Source of the DNA: JAWPMT01 sp965227935
GTDB taxonomy: Bacteria > Bacteroidota > Bacteroidia > Cytophagales > Cyclobacteriaceae
Length of the DNA stretch: 64,000 bases
Direction of reading: 5' to 3'
Assembly: GCA_965227935.1 (NCBI GenBank)
Contig: CBDDGS010000019.1
Span: 1,116,001 to 1,180,000 of the forward strand
Shown: piece by piece, positions 1 to 7,665 of the stretch
Layout of the letters: every line of letters starts with the position of its first letter
Position numbering within the stretch: the first letter of the stretch is position 1
The notes under the pieces: model-generated
What the model was told of the DNA's origin: nothing
Seen by the model: the letters and a program-made list of their open reading frames with translations, nothing else
Database searches by the model: none
Position numbers and translations under genes: made by a program

Positions 1-1
1 G

Positions 2-682
2 TATCCAGTAAGGAAGATCCAGCTGAAGACAGCTGGTGTTTCTACCCTTGGCGGACTCGATATCTGGTACGATCCGGCCATCGGACGTCTCAATTCTGAG
101 GAGAGAGGTCAGTACCTCGGCAACTTCCAGGCAAACGACAACATCATTGCTTTCTACAAGGACGGTAGTTATGAACTGACCAGCTTCGAGCTCACCAACA
201 GGTATGACCTTGGACAGGTCCTGAGTCTGTCAAAGTTCTATCCGGACAGGGCTGTCGCCGCAATCCACTACGATGGAGGTGGTAAGACCTTTTTCATCAA
301 GAGATTTCTGGTGGAGACAACCTCAGTCAACAAGCGATTTCCGTTTATTTCAGACGCCAAAGGTTCCAAACTGCTATTTGCCACGATGAGCAAAAATGCT
401 AAAGTGGATGTAACCTATCGCGTGAAGAATAAGCATGAGCATGAAGCGTTTGAGCTGGAGGAATTGATAGATATAAAGGGCTGGAAGGCAATTGGTAATA
501 AGATGCCAGTGCAATCTCTGGTTAAAGTGGAAGAGAAGGCAACTGAAAGTAATCAGTCCGCGGACGACGAGTCGCTTTCGAACCTCGACGAGCTGAAAAA
601 GGCGGTGAGGGATGAGGTCGAAAAGGAGGATGATCAGCAAATGGGTCTTTTCAATGGGGAGAAACCAAAAGACGATTCATGA
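2..682 (+). CDS. parC: DNA topoisomerase IV subunit A, C-terminal part (truncated by window edge)
   Basis: The frame is open from base 2, so the gene begins upstream of the window and only about 226 C-terminal residues are present. These belong to the GyrA/ParC-like C-terminal DNA-wrapping region as it occurs in Bacteroidota: beta-strand repeats with blocks such as GGLDIWYDP, YLGNFQANDNIIAFYKDG and KTFFIKRF, then an acidic, low-complexity tail (DDESLSNLDELKKAVRDEV). The catalytic tyrosine and breakage-rejoining domain lie outside. The enzyme would decatenate and relax DNA with a ParE partner not seen here. The ParC rather than GyrA call rests on overall resemblance to the Bacteroidota topoisomerase IV A subunit and is less certain than the family. 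The next gene, trmH, starts inside this one. Confidence 0.75.
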   Translation, partial: YPVRKIQLKTAGVSTLGGLDIWYDPAIGRLNSEERGQYLGNFQANDNIIAFYKDGSYELTSFELTNRYDLGQVLSLSKFYPDRAVAAIHYDGGGKTFFIKRFLVETTSVNKRFPFISDAKGSKLLFATMSKNAKVDVTYRVKNKHEHEAFELEELIDIKGWKAIGNKMPVQSLVKVEEKATESNQSADDESLSNLDELKKAVRDEVEKEDDQQMGLFNGEKPKDDS

Positions 683-1352
683 CCAAGTGTCCATCTCGAG
701 GCAAATAGAGATCCTGGAGGAGTTTGTCACTGACAACAAGCGTGACTTGATTGAGCAGGTAATGGACCGCAGGACCAGGTTTCTGACTGTGGTCCTCGAG
801 GACATTTACAAACCACACAACGCGAGTGCAGTATTGCGGACCTGCGAATGTTTAGGCATCCAGGACATTCATACCATTGAGAGAGAGAACATCTACAACG
901 TCAACCCCTACGTAGTGCGTGGTGCGTCCAAGTGGCTGACTTTGCATCATCACGATGAACACGAGCGACCTGAGGAGACCGCTTGTCTGGATCTTCTGGA
1001 GGAACAAGGCTATGAATTGGTAGCCACAACCGTAGGCAGCGACGCCATGGATCCTCAGGACTTCGAGCTCACTCAGAAGACCGCTGTTTTCTATGGTAAT
1101 GAACATGCAGGGGTGAGTGATGTGATTTTGCAACGTGCCAAACGGAAGATCAGGATCCCAATGAGAGGCTTTACTGACAGCTACAACCTGTCAGTGAGCG
1201 TTGCTATTGTCATGGACCATCTCATGAGGAAACTGCTGAACAGCGGCTTCGAATGGGGACTGAGTGAAAAAGAACGTCAGGAACTAAAACTAGAATGGTA
1301 CAAAGCCGTTGTGAAAAATAGCGATATTGTGCTGGCCAACCTTTCGGGTTGA
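612..1352 (+). CDS. trmH: tRNA (guanosine-2'-O-)-methyltransferase, TrmH/SpoU family
   Basis: A SPOUT-fold methyltransferase expected to 2'-O-methylate G18 in the D-loop of tRNAs using S-adenosylmethionine. All three SpoU motifs are visible: NASAVLRTCECLGI (motif 1), YGNEHAGVSD (motif 2) and IPMRGFTDSYNLSVSVA (motif 3, the knotted SAM site). The C-terminal extension with WGLSEKERQ and LEWYKAVVK is TrmH-like rather than TrmL- or RlmB-like. The ATG at 612 lies inside parC; an in-frame ATG at 654 gives a more usual N-terminus (about 232 residues) and may be the real start. The overlap with parC suggests translational coupling. Confidence 0.85.
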   Translation: MRSKRRMISKWVFSMGRNQKTIHDQVSISRQIEILEEFVTDNKRDLIEQVMDRRTRFLTVVLEDIYKPHNASAVLRTCECLGIQDIHTIERENIYNVNPYVVRGASKWLTLHHHDEHERPEETACLDLLEEQGYELVATTVGSDAMDPQDFELTQKTAVFYGNEHAGVSDVILQRAKRKIRIPMRGFTDSYNLSVSVAIVMDHLMRKLLNSGFEWGLSEKERQELKLEWYKAVVKNSDIVLANLSG

Positions 1353-1364
1353 CAAGACTGCTGC

Positions 1365-2021
1365 ATGAGAAAACTGCTAAAGTTCTTCATCTGGTTCTCA
1401 CTATCTGTGATCATCCTCATCGTGGTCATCAATGCCGGTATGCTCCTGGCGTACCGCTCCTCGATCATCGAGGAAATGGATGAGCTCGAGCGGGGTTATC
1501 CTGTAGCGCTGACATTGGGTACCAGCCGCTGGACCATAGAGGGCGATCAGAACATGTTTTTCTCAGGCCGAGTCGATGCGTCGGCGGAGCTGTACCATAG
1601 TAGGATTGTGAATCATCTATTGCTCAGTGGTGACAATAGCCAGCGAGAGTACAATGAGCCCATCGAGCTGCAGCGCGCCCTGTCAGATCAGCAGGTGGAA
1701 TATGAAGACATGACACTGGACTATGCTGGATTTCGGACGCTGGATTCCATCGTAAGGGCCAGGGCGATTTTTGGTCAGGACAGCATTATTATCGTCACAC
1801 AGTACTTTCATTTGCCCCGCGCACTGTTCATTGCACAGCATAGTGGATTGCAGGCTGTGGGGTTTGCTGCGCAGGGTCCTGATACAATTCCATTCAAATT
1901 AATGGCCCGCGAAATCCTCGCAAGACCCGTGGCCCTTTTCGAAGTTTGGTTCCTCGGTCAGCAACCAAAGTTTTTGGGTGAAAAGGAGCCAATACAAGTA
2001 AGAGAGCGCATTCCTCAGTAA
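1365..2021 (+). CDS. SanA/YdcF-like membrane-anchored protein (DUF218)
   Basis: A 218-residue protein with one N-terminal membrane anchor (residues 4-29, strongly hydrophobic) followed by a DUF218 domain. It carries the SanA-type blocks LGTSRWT, FFSGRVDASAELYHS, LLSGDNSQREYNEP, MTLDYAGFRTLDS and YFHLPRALFIA. In enteric bacteria SanA supports envelope barrier function and vancomycin resistance at high temperature; the molecular activity is unknown. It starts 12 bp after trmH and is probably co-transcribed with it. The family call is firm, the physiological role is inferred. Confidence 0.8.
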   Translation: MRKLLKFFIWFSLSVIILIVVINAGMLLAYRSSIIEEMDELERGYPVALTLGTSRWTIEGDQNMFFSGRVDASAELYHSRIVNHLLLSGDNSQREYNEPIELQRALSDQQVEYEDMTLDYAGFRTLDSIVRARAIFGQDSIIIVTQYFHLPRALFIAQHSGLQAVGFAAQGPDTIPFKLMAREILARPVALFEVWFLGQQPKFLGEKEPIQVRERIPQ

Positions 2022-2068
2022 TTCTACCCGACCAGCGAATCGACCACCTGAATGTCCGATTTTATGTA

Positions 2069-2076
2069 TATTTTCG
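2069..2076 (+). promoter_or_regulatory. Probable -7 promoter element for the TerB-like gene
   Basis: TATTTTCG matches TAnnTTTG at seven of eight positions and lies 47 bp before the ATG at 2124. No clear TTG or TTTG is found about 19 nt upstream, so support is modest. Confidence 0.35.
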
Positions 2077-2123
2077 AGCGATTATTTACAGATAGATACT
2101 TCAGATAAACAATACAGCAGTAC

Positions 2124-2600
2124 ATGGAAATCGAAGAGTTTGAGAACCTGCGCCCAGACGAAATAGAGGTAATGATGAATGCCCCCGTTTATGTAGCCAT
2201 CTTGATTGCTGGTGCAGACGGGAAGATCGACAAGTCCGAACGGAAAGAAGCCATTGAAGTCGCCCGAAGCAAGCAAAGCCGAGCCCGCGAACAATTGGTG
2301 GACTACTACAAGGCAGTAGGAGAGCACTTCGAAGAGAATTTCACCAAGTTCAGTGAACAGCTGCCTGAAGATGTGGGTGATCGGACGTCGGACATTGAGC
2401 AGGAACTGCGCAAGCTGAACCATATCCTTCCGAAAATCGATCGAGTATTTGCTATAAAATTCTACGCTTCGCTTAAGGATCTTGCCAAAAAGATTGCCGA
2501 AGCATCCGGAGGTATTTTCGGGTACCTATCTGTGAGCTACGAGGAGCAAACACTGATGGACTTGAAGATGATCACCGATCCCGAGAAGATCGGGGCTTGA
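2124..2600 (+). CDS. TerB-like (tellurite resistance TerB fold) cytoplasmic protein
   Basis: A 158-residue soluble protein. The N-terminal third has the helical signature APVYVAILIAGADGKIDKSE, resembling the acidic metal-binding loop of TerB-fold proteins. The rest is charged and helical (HFEENFTKFSEQLPEDVG, KIDRVFAIKFYASLKDLAKKI). No signal peptide or membrane segment is seen. TerB folds are linked to metal and stress responses, but the role of this stand-alone Bacteroidota form is not established. A terminator follows directly, so the gene is probably monocistronic. Confidence 0.6.
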   Translation: MEIEEFENLRPDEIEVMMNAPVYVAILIAGADGKIDKSERKEAIEVARSKQSRAREQLVDYYKAVGEHFEENFTKFSEQLPEDVGDRTSDIEQELRKLNHILPKIDRVFAIKFYASLKDLAKKIAEASGGIFGYLSVSYEEQTLMDLKMITDPEKIGA

Positions 2601-2624
2601 TGATCCATCCCAAAATAGATTATG

Positions 2625-2653
2625 AAAGCTGCTCCAACGGGGCGGCTTTTTTT
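2625..2653 (+). terminator. Intrinsic terminator after the TerB-like gene
   Basis: AAAGCTGCTCC and GGGGCGGCTTT form a stem of 11 pairs (two G-U) around an AAC loop, and the 3' arm runs into an uninterrupted T tract. It lies 24 bp after the stop codon. Confidence 0.85.
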
Positions 2654-2682
2654 ATTTTTACTCAAACTGACAGATTCCAATA

Positions 2683-3234
2683 TTGCAAAGGGCTAGCATC
2701 GTACCCCCGTTGAGGTTTGTTTTCCTCATGTGGGTTTTTTTCAGCGTTGAATTTTTTCTGCATGTCGAGTTGGGCTTCCTTGGCATTCGGCCCAGAACCG
2801 TGCAGGGCGCTATTGGCATATTGACCGCACCGCTTATCCATGGCAGCGTTCAGCATATCATCAGCAATACCTTCCCCATGCTTTTCCTGGGGGTAACGCT
2901 GTATGTTTTCTACAATCGGATTGCCAACCAGGTGTTTCTTCAGTGCTACCTCTTCACCAATTTCTTTGTCTGGCTGCTGGCTAGAGACTCTTTGCATATT
3001 GGCGCAAGTGGCGTAGTGTATGCCCTGGCGGGTTTCCTCATTGCCATGGGATTCTTCAAAAGGGACTTCCGATCCCTATTTATCAGCCTCGTGATCATCG
3101 CGATTTATGGGGGATTGGTCTACGGACTATTCACGATGAACAGCAGAGTAAGCTGGGAATCGCATCTGTTTGGCGCCATCGTAGGGGTAGGTACAGCGTG
3201 GGGTCTCAGCAAGTCCAGCAAGATTGCTAAATGA
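2683..3234 (+). CDS. Rhomboid-family intramembrane serine protease
   Basis: A polytopic membrane protein of 183 residues with about six hydrophobic segments. The catalytic dyad of rhomboids is present: Ser109 in HIGASGVVYALAG and His161 in WESHLFGAIVG. The segment LIHGSVQHIISNTFPML matches the conserved His/Asn region of transmembrane segment 2 that supports the oxyanion. It would cleave membrane proteins within or near their transmembrane segments; substrates are unknown. There is a stop at 2668-2670 in frame, so the only near-canonical first codon is TTG at 2683, with an ATG alternative at residue 16. Confidence 0.85.
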   Translation: MQRASIVPPLRFVFLMWVFFSVEFFLHVELGFLGIRPRTVQGAIGILTAPLIHGSVQHIISNTFPMLFLGVTLYVFYNRIANQVFLQCYLFTNFFVWLLARDSLHIGASGVVYALAGFLIAMGFFKRDFRSLFISLVIIAIYGGLVYGLFTMNSRVSWESHLFGAIVGVGTAWGLSKSSKIAK

Positions 3235-3258
3235 TGTAGCAATACACTGGATTTTATA

Positions 3259-3292
3259 CTAATAATATTAGTTTTATTGCTAATGAAATTAG
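3259..3292. promoter_or_regulatory. Twin palindromic operator upstream of the radical SAM gene
   Basis: Two copies of CTAAT-N3-ATTAG lie at 3259-3271 and 3280-3292. The centres are 21 bp apart, two helical turns, so two repressor dimers could sit on one DNA face. The second copy abuts a -7-like box TATATTTA (3293-3300) just ahead of the ATG at 3305. The arrangement suggests a cooperative repressor. A LexA/XRE-S24-type DNA-damage regulator is a guess based on the gene it controls; the regulator itself is not in the window. Confidence 0.6.
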
Positions 3293-3304
3293 TATATTTA
3301 CTCT

Positions 3305-4360
3305 ATGGATTCGGAGTACATAAAGGGTAAGGGAGCACAGATCAACGTCGCCAATCGCTTCCTAAAGCATTCAGTCACCTACGCTCACCACGAGGGGCTG
3401 GATGAACCAGCGATGGTTGAGCGGCCGCGTACAGAAATATTCTACGAGACCCCGAAAAAGATCATTTCGGAGAATGATAGTCCCGATCTGTCGTTTGTAC
3501 ATTCCATCAATCCCTACCAGGGATGCGAACATGGCTGCATTTATTGCTACGCAAGGAATACGCATGAATACTGGGGATTCAGTGCGGGACTAGACTTTGA
3601 GACCAAGATCATAGCAAAGAAGAACGCTGCAGAGCGGCTGGAAAAACAGTTTCTCAATAGGAATTGGAAGGCTACGTCCATTATGTTATCAGGCAATACG
3701 GATTGCTATCAGCCGCTCGAGAAAAAGCTGAAGATCACAAGGTCACTCCTGGAAGTGTTCCTCAAGTACCGCAATCCGGTTGGGATTATCACAAAGAACG
3801 CACTCATAACCCGTGACCTCGACTTGCTCAAGCCACTGGCTGAGGAACAGTTAGTGCATGTCTATTTCTCAATTACTACGCTTGACGAATCTCTTAGGCA
3901 GCGAATGGAGCCCCGAACAGCGAGCGCCGCCAGGAAGCTGGATGCCATTAAGAAGCTGACAGACGCTGGCGTTCCCGTAGGTATTATGAACGCGCCCATA
4001 ATACCGGGTCTCAATCATCACGAGATACCACAGGTCCTCGAGTCGGCCGCCAAGGCGGGTGCAAGGACAGCGGGTTACACGATCGTACGTCTCAACGGTC
4101 AGATAGGGGAAATTACGAGGGACTGGTTGGTAAAGAATTTTCCGGACCGTGCCTCAAAAGTTTGGAATCTGGTCAGTGCGATGCACGGTGGCAATGTCAA
4201 TGACAGCGAGTGGGGTAGGAGGCTGTCAGGTTCTGGGAACTATGCCGACATCATTGAGCAGCTCTTCAAGACATCACACAAGCGGTACTTTGAAGGAAAG
4301 TCGATGCCGCCATACGACACAACCAAGTTCCGTCGAGGGGGTAACTACAATTTGTTCTGA
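3305..4360 (+). CDS. PA0069-family radical SAM protein (spore photoproduct lyase-like)
   Basis: A 351-residue radical SAM enzyme. The 4Fe-4S ligands are Cys74, Cys78 and Cys81 in GCEHGCIYCYAR. The N-terminal KGKGAQINVANRF and the blocks IMLSGNTDCYQP, RMEPRTASAARKLDAI and VGIMNAPIIPGLN identify the PA0069 subfamily, which is related to spore photoproduct lyase and often found near DNA-repair genes. The reaction is not established. A twin operator directly upstream implies tight repression. The ATG at 3305 lies only 4 bp after the presumed -7 box, so the message may be leaderless, or the box may be wrongly assigned. Confidence 0.85.
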   Translation: MDSEYIKGKGAQINVANRFLKHSVTYAHHEGLDEPAMVERPRTEIFYETPKKIISENDSPDLSFVHSINPYQGCEHGCIYCYARNTHEYWGFSAGLDFETKIIAKKNAAERLEKQFLNRNWKATSIMLSGNTDCYQPLEKKLKITRSLLEVFLKYRNPVGIITKNALITRDLDLLKPLAEEQLVHVYFSITTLDESLRQRMEPRTASAARKLDAIKKLTDAGVPVGIMNAPIIPGLNHHEIPQVLESAAKAGARTAGYTIVRLNGQIGEITRDWLVKNFPDRASKVWNLVSAMHGGNVNDSEWGRRLSGSGNYADIIEQLFKTSHKRYFEGKSMPPYDTTKFRRGGNYNLF

Positions 4361-4372
4361 CAGCGACAGCGA

Positions 4373-4789
4373 TCAGTTGCGGGACTTGATCGCAAGAAAG
4401 ACAGAAGCTCCTGCCAGCGAAATATCTCTAAGGAAAAGACTGGAGGCAAGGGGATTGCCTCGGAGGAAGCCCTTCATGTGTATCATCAGTGCAAACAGGA
4501 GTAGCATGAGGCCCAAGCCGTAAGCGGCAAGGCGACTCTTGCGGTTGAGTATGATGGCAATGCTGGCAAGAATGAACCCAGCACCTGTCAAGTAAACCCA
4601 AAGCTCTCTATTGGGCAAATAACGAGGGACGAGCCGCGCTACTACCGAAGTCCGGGAAAAGTGCACGATGCCAGCCAAGATCATCGGGGTAGCGAATAGT
4701 ACTCTGGCGATGAACTCCAGGACCGTCATACCATCAAAAAATTGTGCGACTGACGACCGAAATTTAGAAAACAGACTTCTGGACTGCAT
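4373..4789 (-). CDS. Small DoxX-like integral membrane protein
   Basis: A 138-residue protein with about four predicted membrane helices (around residues 23-43, 63-81, 87-107 and 117-134). The pattern ILAGIVHFSRTSVVARLVP and LPNRELWVYLTGAGFILASIA is that of the DoxX/MauE-like family, whose members are linked to quinone or thiol redox work in the membrane, mostly without a proven reaction. It converges on the radical SAM gene with 12 bp between stop codons. Confidence 0.65.
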   Translation of the reverse strand: MQSRSLFSKFRSSVAQFFDGMTVLEFIARVLFATPMILAGIVHFSRTSVVARLVPRYLPNRELWVYLTGAGFILASIAIILNRKSRLAAYGLGLMLLLFALMIHMKGFLRGNPLASSLFLRDISLAGASVFLAIKSRN

Positions 4790-4877
4790 AGGCGTGATGG
4801 TGAATCCCTAAATTAAGGTCTTTCTATGATTGCGGCCTCAAAATGAACGCTTAATGGCGTGATCCGCTGCCTGAAAC

Positions 4878-4908
4878 TTGCTATGTACTGCAAATAGTCA
4901 TATTTTCC
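4878..4908 (+). promoter_or_regulatory. Promoter of the DUF5684 gene
   Basis: TTG at 4878-4880, a 20 nt spacer, then TATTTTCC at 4901-4908. This fits the Bacteroidota pattern apart from the last two bases. It would start transcription near 4915, about 26 nt before the ATG. Confidence 0.5.
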
Positions 4909-4940
4909 GGCTAGCATCTAAACTAACTTAACAATTTATT

Positions 4941-5288
4941 ATGGACAACGGTGGAACTCTTGGTGTAATTCTTTACATCGGACTCGTAATTCTTCTAATT
5001 GCCAGCATGTGGAAGGTCTTCACAAAAGCTGGAAAGCCAGGATGGGCATCCATTATTCCCATCTACAACATCATCGTATTGTTGGAGATTGTGGGCAAGC
5101 CGGCATGGTGGATCATTCTCCTGCTCCTCCCAATTGTGAATCTGGTCATCGCGATCATTGTCGCCAATCTACTTTCCAAGAGCTTTGGACAAGGGATAGG
5201 TTTCACAATCGGTCTGATATTATTGCCGTTCATCTTCTACCCATTATTGGGCTTTGGCTCGGCGAAGTACAAAGGTGCAGCGGGCTGA
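4941..5288 (+). CDS. DUF5684 small membrane protein
   Basis: A 115-residue hydrophobic protein with three to four membrane segments and the family signature GKPGWASIIPIYNIIVLLEI followed by GKPAWWIILLLLPIVN. DUF5684 proteins are common in Bacteroidota and often annotated near signal peptidases, because the GKPGW...PIYN block also occurs as an extension of such peptidases. No catalytic residues are visible, so the function is unknown. It is flanked by its own promoter and terminator, which suggests a single-gene unit. Confidence 0.7.
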   Translation: MDNGGTLGVILYIGLVILLIASMWKVFTKAGKPGWASIIPIYNIIVLLEIVGKPAWWIILLLLPIVNLVIAIIVANLLSKSFGQGIGFTIGLILLPFIFYPLLGFGSAKYKGAAG

Positions 5289-5311
5289 TCTATCCTGCAG
5301 ACGAAACTAGG

Positions 5312-5344
5312 AAGGCCCTCTTGCGTCAAGCAGGGGCCTTTTTT
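5312..5344 (+). terminator. Intrinsic terminator after the DUF5684 gene
   Basis: AAGGCCC (5312-5318) pairs with GGGCCTT (5334-5340) across a 15 nt loop and is followed by a T tract. Confidence 0.75.
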
Positions 5345-5380
5345 CATTTCTAACACTAAGTTGGTTGGTAGGTTGGTGAC

Positions 5381-6073
5381 CTACGCCAGGACTCGCTCTA
5401 TGAGACGTCTGGCCTCAGCTTCGTTGAGCTTATAGTAAGCCTGATCGTCAAAAGTCAGCCACATACCCTTTTTTGTCATTCGCTCGTTGCCATCGGTAGG
5501 GATCGACATGTTTTCCAATTCCAGAAAGACTTCGCCCAGGAAATCCCAGTCTTTCGAGCGCTTCGAACCTTTGGTGATCACTTCAAGCTGTCTTTTCACG
5601 AAGCTGGCATGGATCTCCACACGACTGGATTTGGATTGGTCGTGGATACAGAGGTAGAAAGCCTTTTCGCGACCAGATACTTCATAAATCGCCTGTATCA
5701 ACTCCTCCATTTTGTATTGCCAATCGCCAGGGTTCTCAGGAAAACCTGAGTTGATCTGCCCATCTACGATGTCCAGGTGCAGGTAGGTTTCCTGAAAGTC
5801 GTCTTCTGGCTTTTGGTTAGTGGTTGCTGTTTCCGACAGCAATTGTTGCACTACTTCCAACCAGACATGGGGCAATTCGCCTTGCCAGGAATAGTTATCG
5901 TTCTCCGAAAAACCCTCCTCCATTATTTCTTCAGTGCTGATCTGTTCGCGGTGGAGATACTCGTGGTCAAACGCCACTTGCAGTGACCCTTCCTTCGCCT
6001 TCATATCCAGCGTATACGCGTAGGCGAAGGGGGGAGGCAGGTGCAGCGTTTGGTAGGACAGTTTAACTTTCAA
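5381..6073 (-). CDS. Hypothetical cytoplasmic protein downstream of menE
   Basis: A 230-residue, mostly acidic, soluble protein with no signal peptide and no family I recognise. Aromatic and acidic patches (ENDNYSWQGELPHVWLEVVQQ, trimmed to its core SWQGELPHVWLEVV) and a basic middle stretch near residues 155-175 are visible. Its first codons overlap the end of menE by 11 bp, so the two are probably translated from one message. That is the only hint of a link to menaquinone synthesis. Confidence 0.55.
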   Translation of the reverse strand: MKVKLSYQTLHLPPPFAYAYTLDMKAKEGSLQVAFDHEYLHREQISTEEIMEEGFSENDNYSWQGELPHVWLEVVQQLLSETATTNQKPEDDFQETYLHLDIVDGQINSGFPENPGDWQYKMEELIQAIYEVSGREKAFYLCIHDQSKSSRVEIHASFVKRQLEVITKGSKRSKDWDFLGEVFLELENMSIPTDGNERMTKKGMWLTFDDQAYYKLNEAEARRLIERVLA

Positions 6074-7103
6074 GGGACAGGGTCTTTAGTAGGGTGTCGC
6101 GTGTTGCTTTTCGATCCACTTTGTCATTCGCGGTCAAGATGACCTTCTGGCCGAAAAACAGATTTTTGGGTTTTTCGTAGGGGTGTAATTTACTGAAATC
6201 CAATTCTTTGAATGACTCTTCTGCAATTAAAACTACACGTTGTCCAAGTAGATCGTCTGGAAGAGAGGAGAGGATGTATCTTCCGTGGAGTTGCGGTGCT
6301 ATTGTGGACTCAACGTGTTCGGGTTGCACTTTGAATCCGCCTGTGTTAATGACAAAGTCCTTGCGACCCAACCATTGAAATTGCTGATTGTCAACAAGTT
6401 TCACGATGTCAGTCGTTTGCACAACCCGGCCATCGGTCACCGTACCTGTGATCTCGAGCGATCCATCTATAGCGGATTGAAAGTGAGCATCACCGACGGC
6501 CTTGTAATACGGCTGGCCGATCTTCCTCAAGGCAACATGGGAGGCAGTTTCCGTCATACCATACGTGTGATAGAATTGTGTGCTAAGTGGCAGGAGCTGA
6601 GCTTCTACATTGGCATGCAGCTGACCGCCACCAATGAGCACCTGGCGAAGGTGGTTGAATGTCTCTGGAGACTGTTCGAGGATCTTGGTCACCTGCATCG
6701 GTACCATGGAAGCCAGGTGGTAGGGGTGATTGACCACAACGTCGCTTGATGGTGGCACCACTTCCAGTATCGCTTCTGACAATAATGCCCTGACAATGAC
6801 CATGGTACCGCCGATGAAGTGTGGGTTGATGCAGAGCAGAAATCTGTGGTCGGGCGTGGGGGGCCACCCAATAATTTCCATTGTTTGACGGGCACTGTAC
6901 TCGAGTACTTCCCTAGATAGGTGAATTGATTTAGGTTTGCCTGTGGACCCCGAGGTATGAAACTGGAAGTCTTGCGTGCCGTTTAACCACGAAACAATGA
7001 ATTCTATTACGTAATTTGCGTTTGGGGAAAATTTATTTGGGTCAAAAGCTTTCTTCTTGATGTTATCAGTGGAAAGTTCTTGATTTTCAACTATAAGCAA
7101 CAT
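6063..7103 (-). CDS. menE: o-Succinylbenzoate-CoA ligase (MenE)
   Basis: An AMP-forming ligase that activates o-succinylbenzoate to its CoA thioester in menaquinone synthesis. At 346 residues it is shorter than typical MenE (about 450), as often seen in Bacteroidota. The ATP-binding P-loop FHTSGSTGKPKSIHLS, the adenine motif YHTYGMTETASHVA, the conserved Asp region TDIVKLVDNQQFQWLGRKD and the C-terminal VDRKATRDTL (catalytic Lys region) are present. It is divergent from the sigma factor gene by only 11 bp. The other men genes (menD, menF, menI) lie on the same strand 3 kb away, across the sigma/FecR module. Confidence 0.88.
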   Translation of the reverse strand: MLLIVENQELSTDNIKKKAFDPNKFSPNANYVIEFIVSWLNGTQDFQFHTSGSTGKPKSIHLSREVLEYSARQTMEIIGWPPTPDHRFLLCINPHFIGGTMVIVRALLSEAILEVVPPSSDVVVNHPYHLASMVPMQVTKILEQSPETFNHLRQVLIGGGQLHANVEAQLLPLSTQFYHTYGMTETASHVALRKIGQPYYKAVGDAHFQSAIDGSLEITGTVTDGRVVQTTDIVKLVDNQQFQWLGRKDFVINTGGFKVQPEHVESTIAPQLHGRYILSSLPDDLLGQRVVLIAEESFKELDFSKLHPYEKPKNLFFGQKVILTANDKVDRKATRDTLLKTLSLES

Positions 7104-7114
7104 TTTTCAAAGCA

Positions 7115-7663
7115 TTGGCCGATTCCGAATCAATACTGGTAGATCGACTTCGAAACAAAGATAAGCGCGCTTTCGAACTTGTATTCAACGAATACTACAG
7201 CATCATGGTGTCTTATGCCTATCGGTTCATGGACCTCCGGGAAGATGCCGAGGAAATAGTACAGGAGGTGTTTGTGAAGTTTTGGGAAAAGTGTGAGCAC
7301 CTTGCTTTGGACTCATCAATCAAGAGCTACTTGTACCGGTCGGTTCACAATACTTGCCTCAATCACCTGAAACACGAAAAGGTAAAAGACAGCTACCGTC
7401 AGTATGTTATCCAGTCCATGGAGGAATCCGTCGAGGACAGTCATTTCAGGGACGAAGCCGTGGACATGCAAGAGATGATCCTCCAGGAGGTGAACAACCT
7501 TCCCCCGCGCTGCAGCGAAATATTCAAGTTGAGTCGCTATGAAGGATTGAAATACCAGGAAATAGCGGACCATCTGGAGATATCAGTGAAAACTGTGGAG
7601 GTGCAGATGGGTAAGGCGCTGAAGCTCCTTCGTACGCGATTGACGGCGATGAAAAGAGATTAG
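7115..7663 (+). CDS. ECF-type RNA polymerase sigma factor
   Basis: A 182-residue extracytoplasmic-function sigma factor of the Bacteroidota FecI-like type. Region 2 (residues 15-85) carries FELVFNEYYSIMVSYAYRF and EEIVQEVFVKFWE; region 4 (about 120-175) carries LPPRCSEIFKLSRYEGLKYQEIA and SVKTVEVQMGKALKLLR. An in-frame stop lies at 7094-7096, so the TTG at 7115 is the most likely start. It would be held inactive by the FecR protein encoded two genes downstream. The ECF - STN protein - FecR order with no TonB receptor gene is unusual. Confidence 0.92.
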   Translation: MADSESILVDRLRNKDKRAFELVFNEYYSIMVSYAYRFMDLREDAEEIVQEVFVKFWEKCEHLALDSSIKSYLYRSVHNTCLNHLKHEKVKDSYRQYVIQSMEESVEDSHFRDEAVDMQEMILQEVNNLPPRCSEIFKLSRYEGLKYQEIADHLEISVKTVEVQMGKALKLLRTRLTAMKRD

Positions 7664-7665
7664 TT

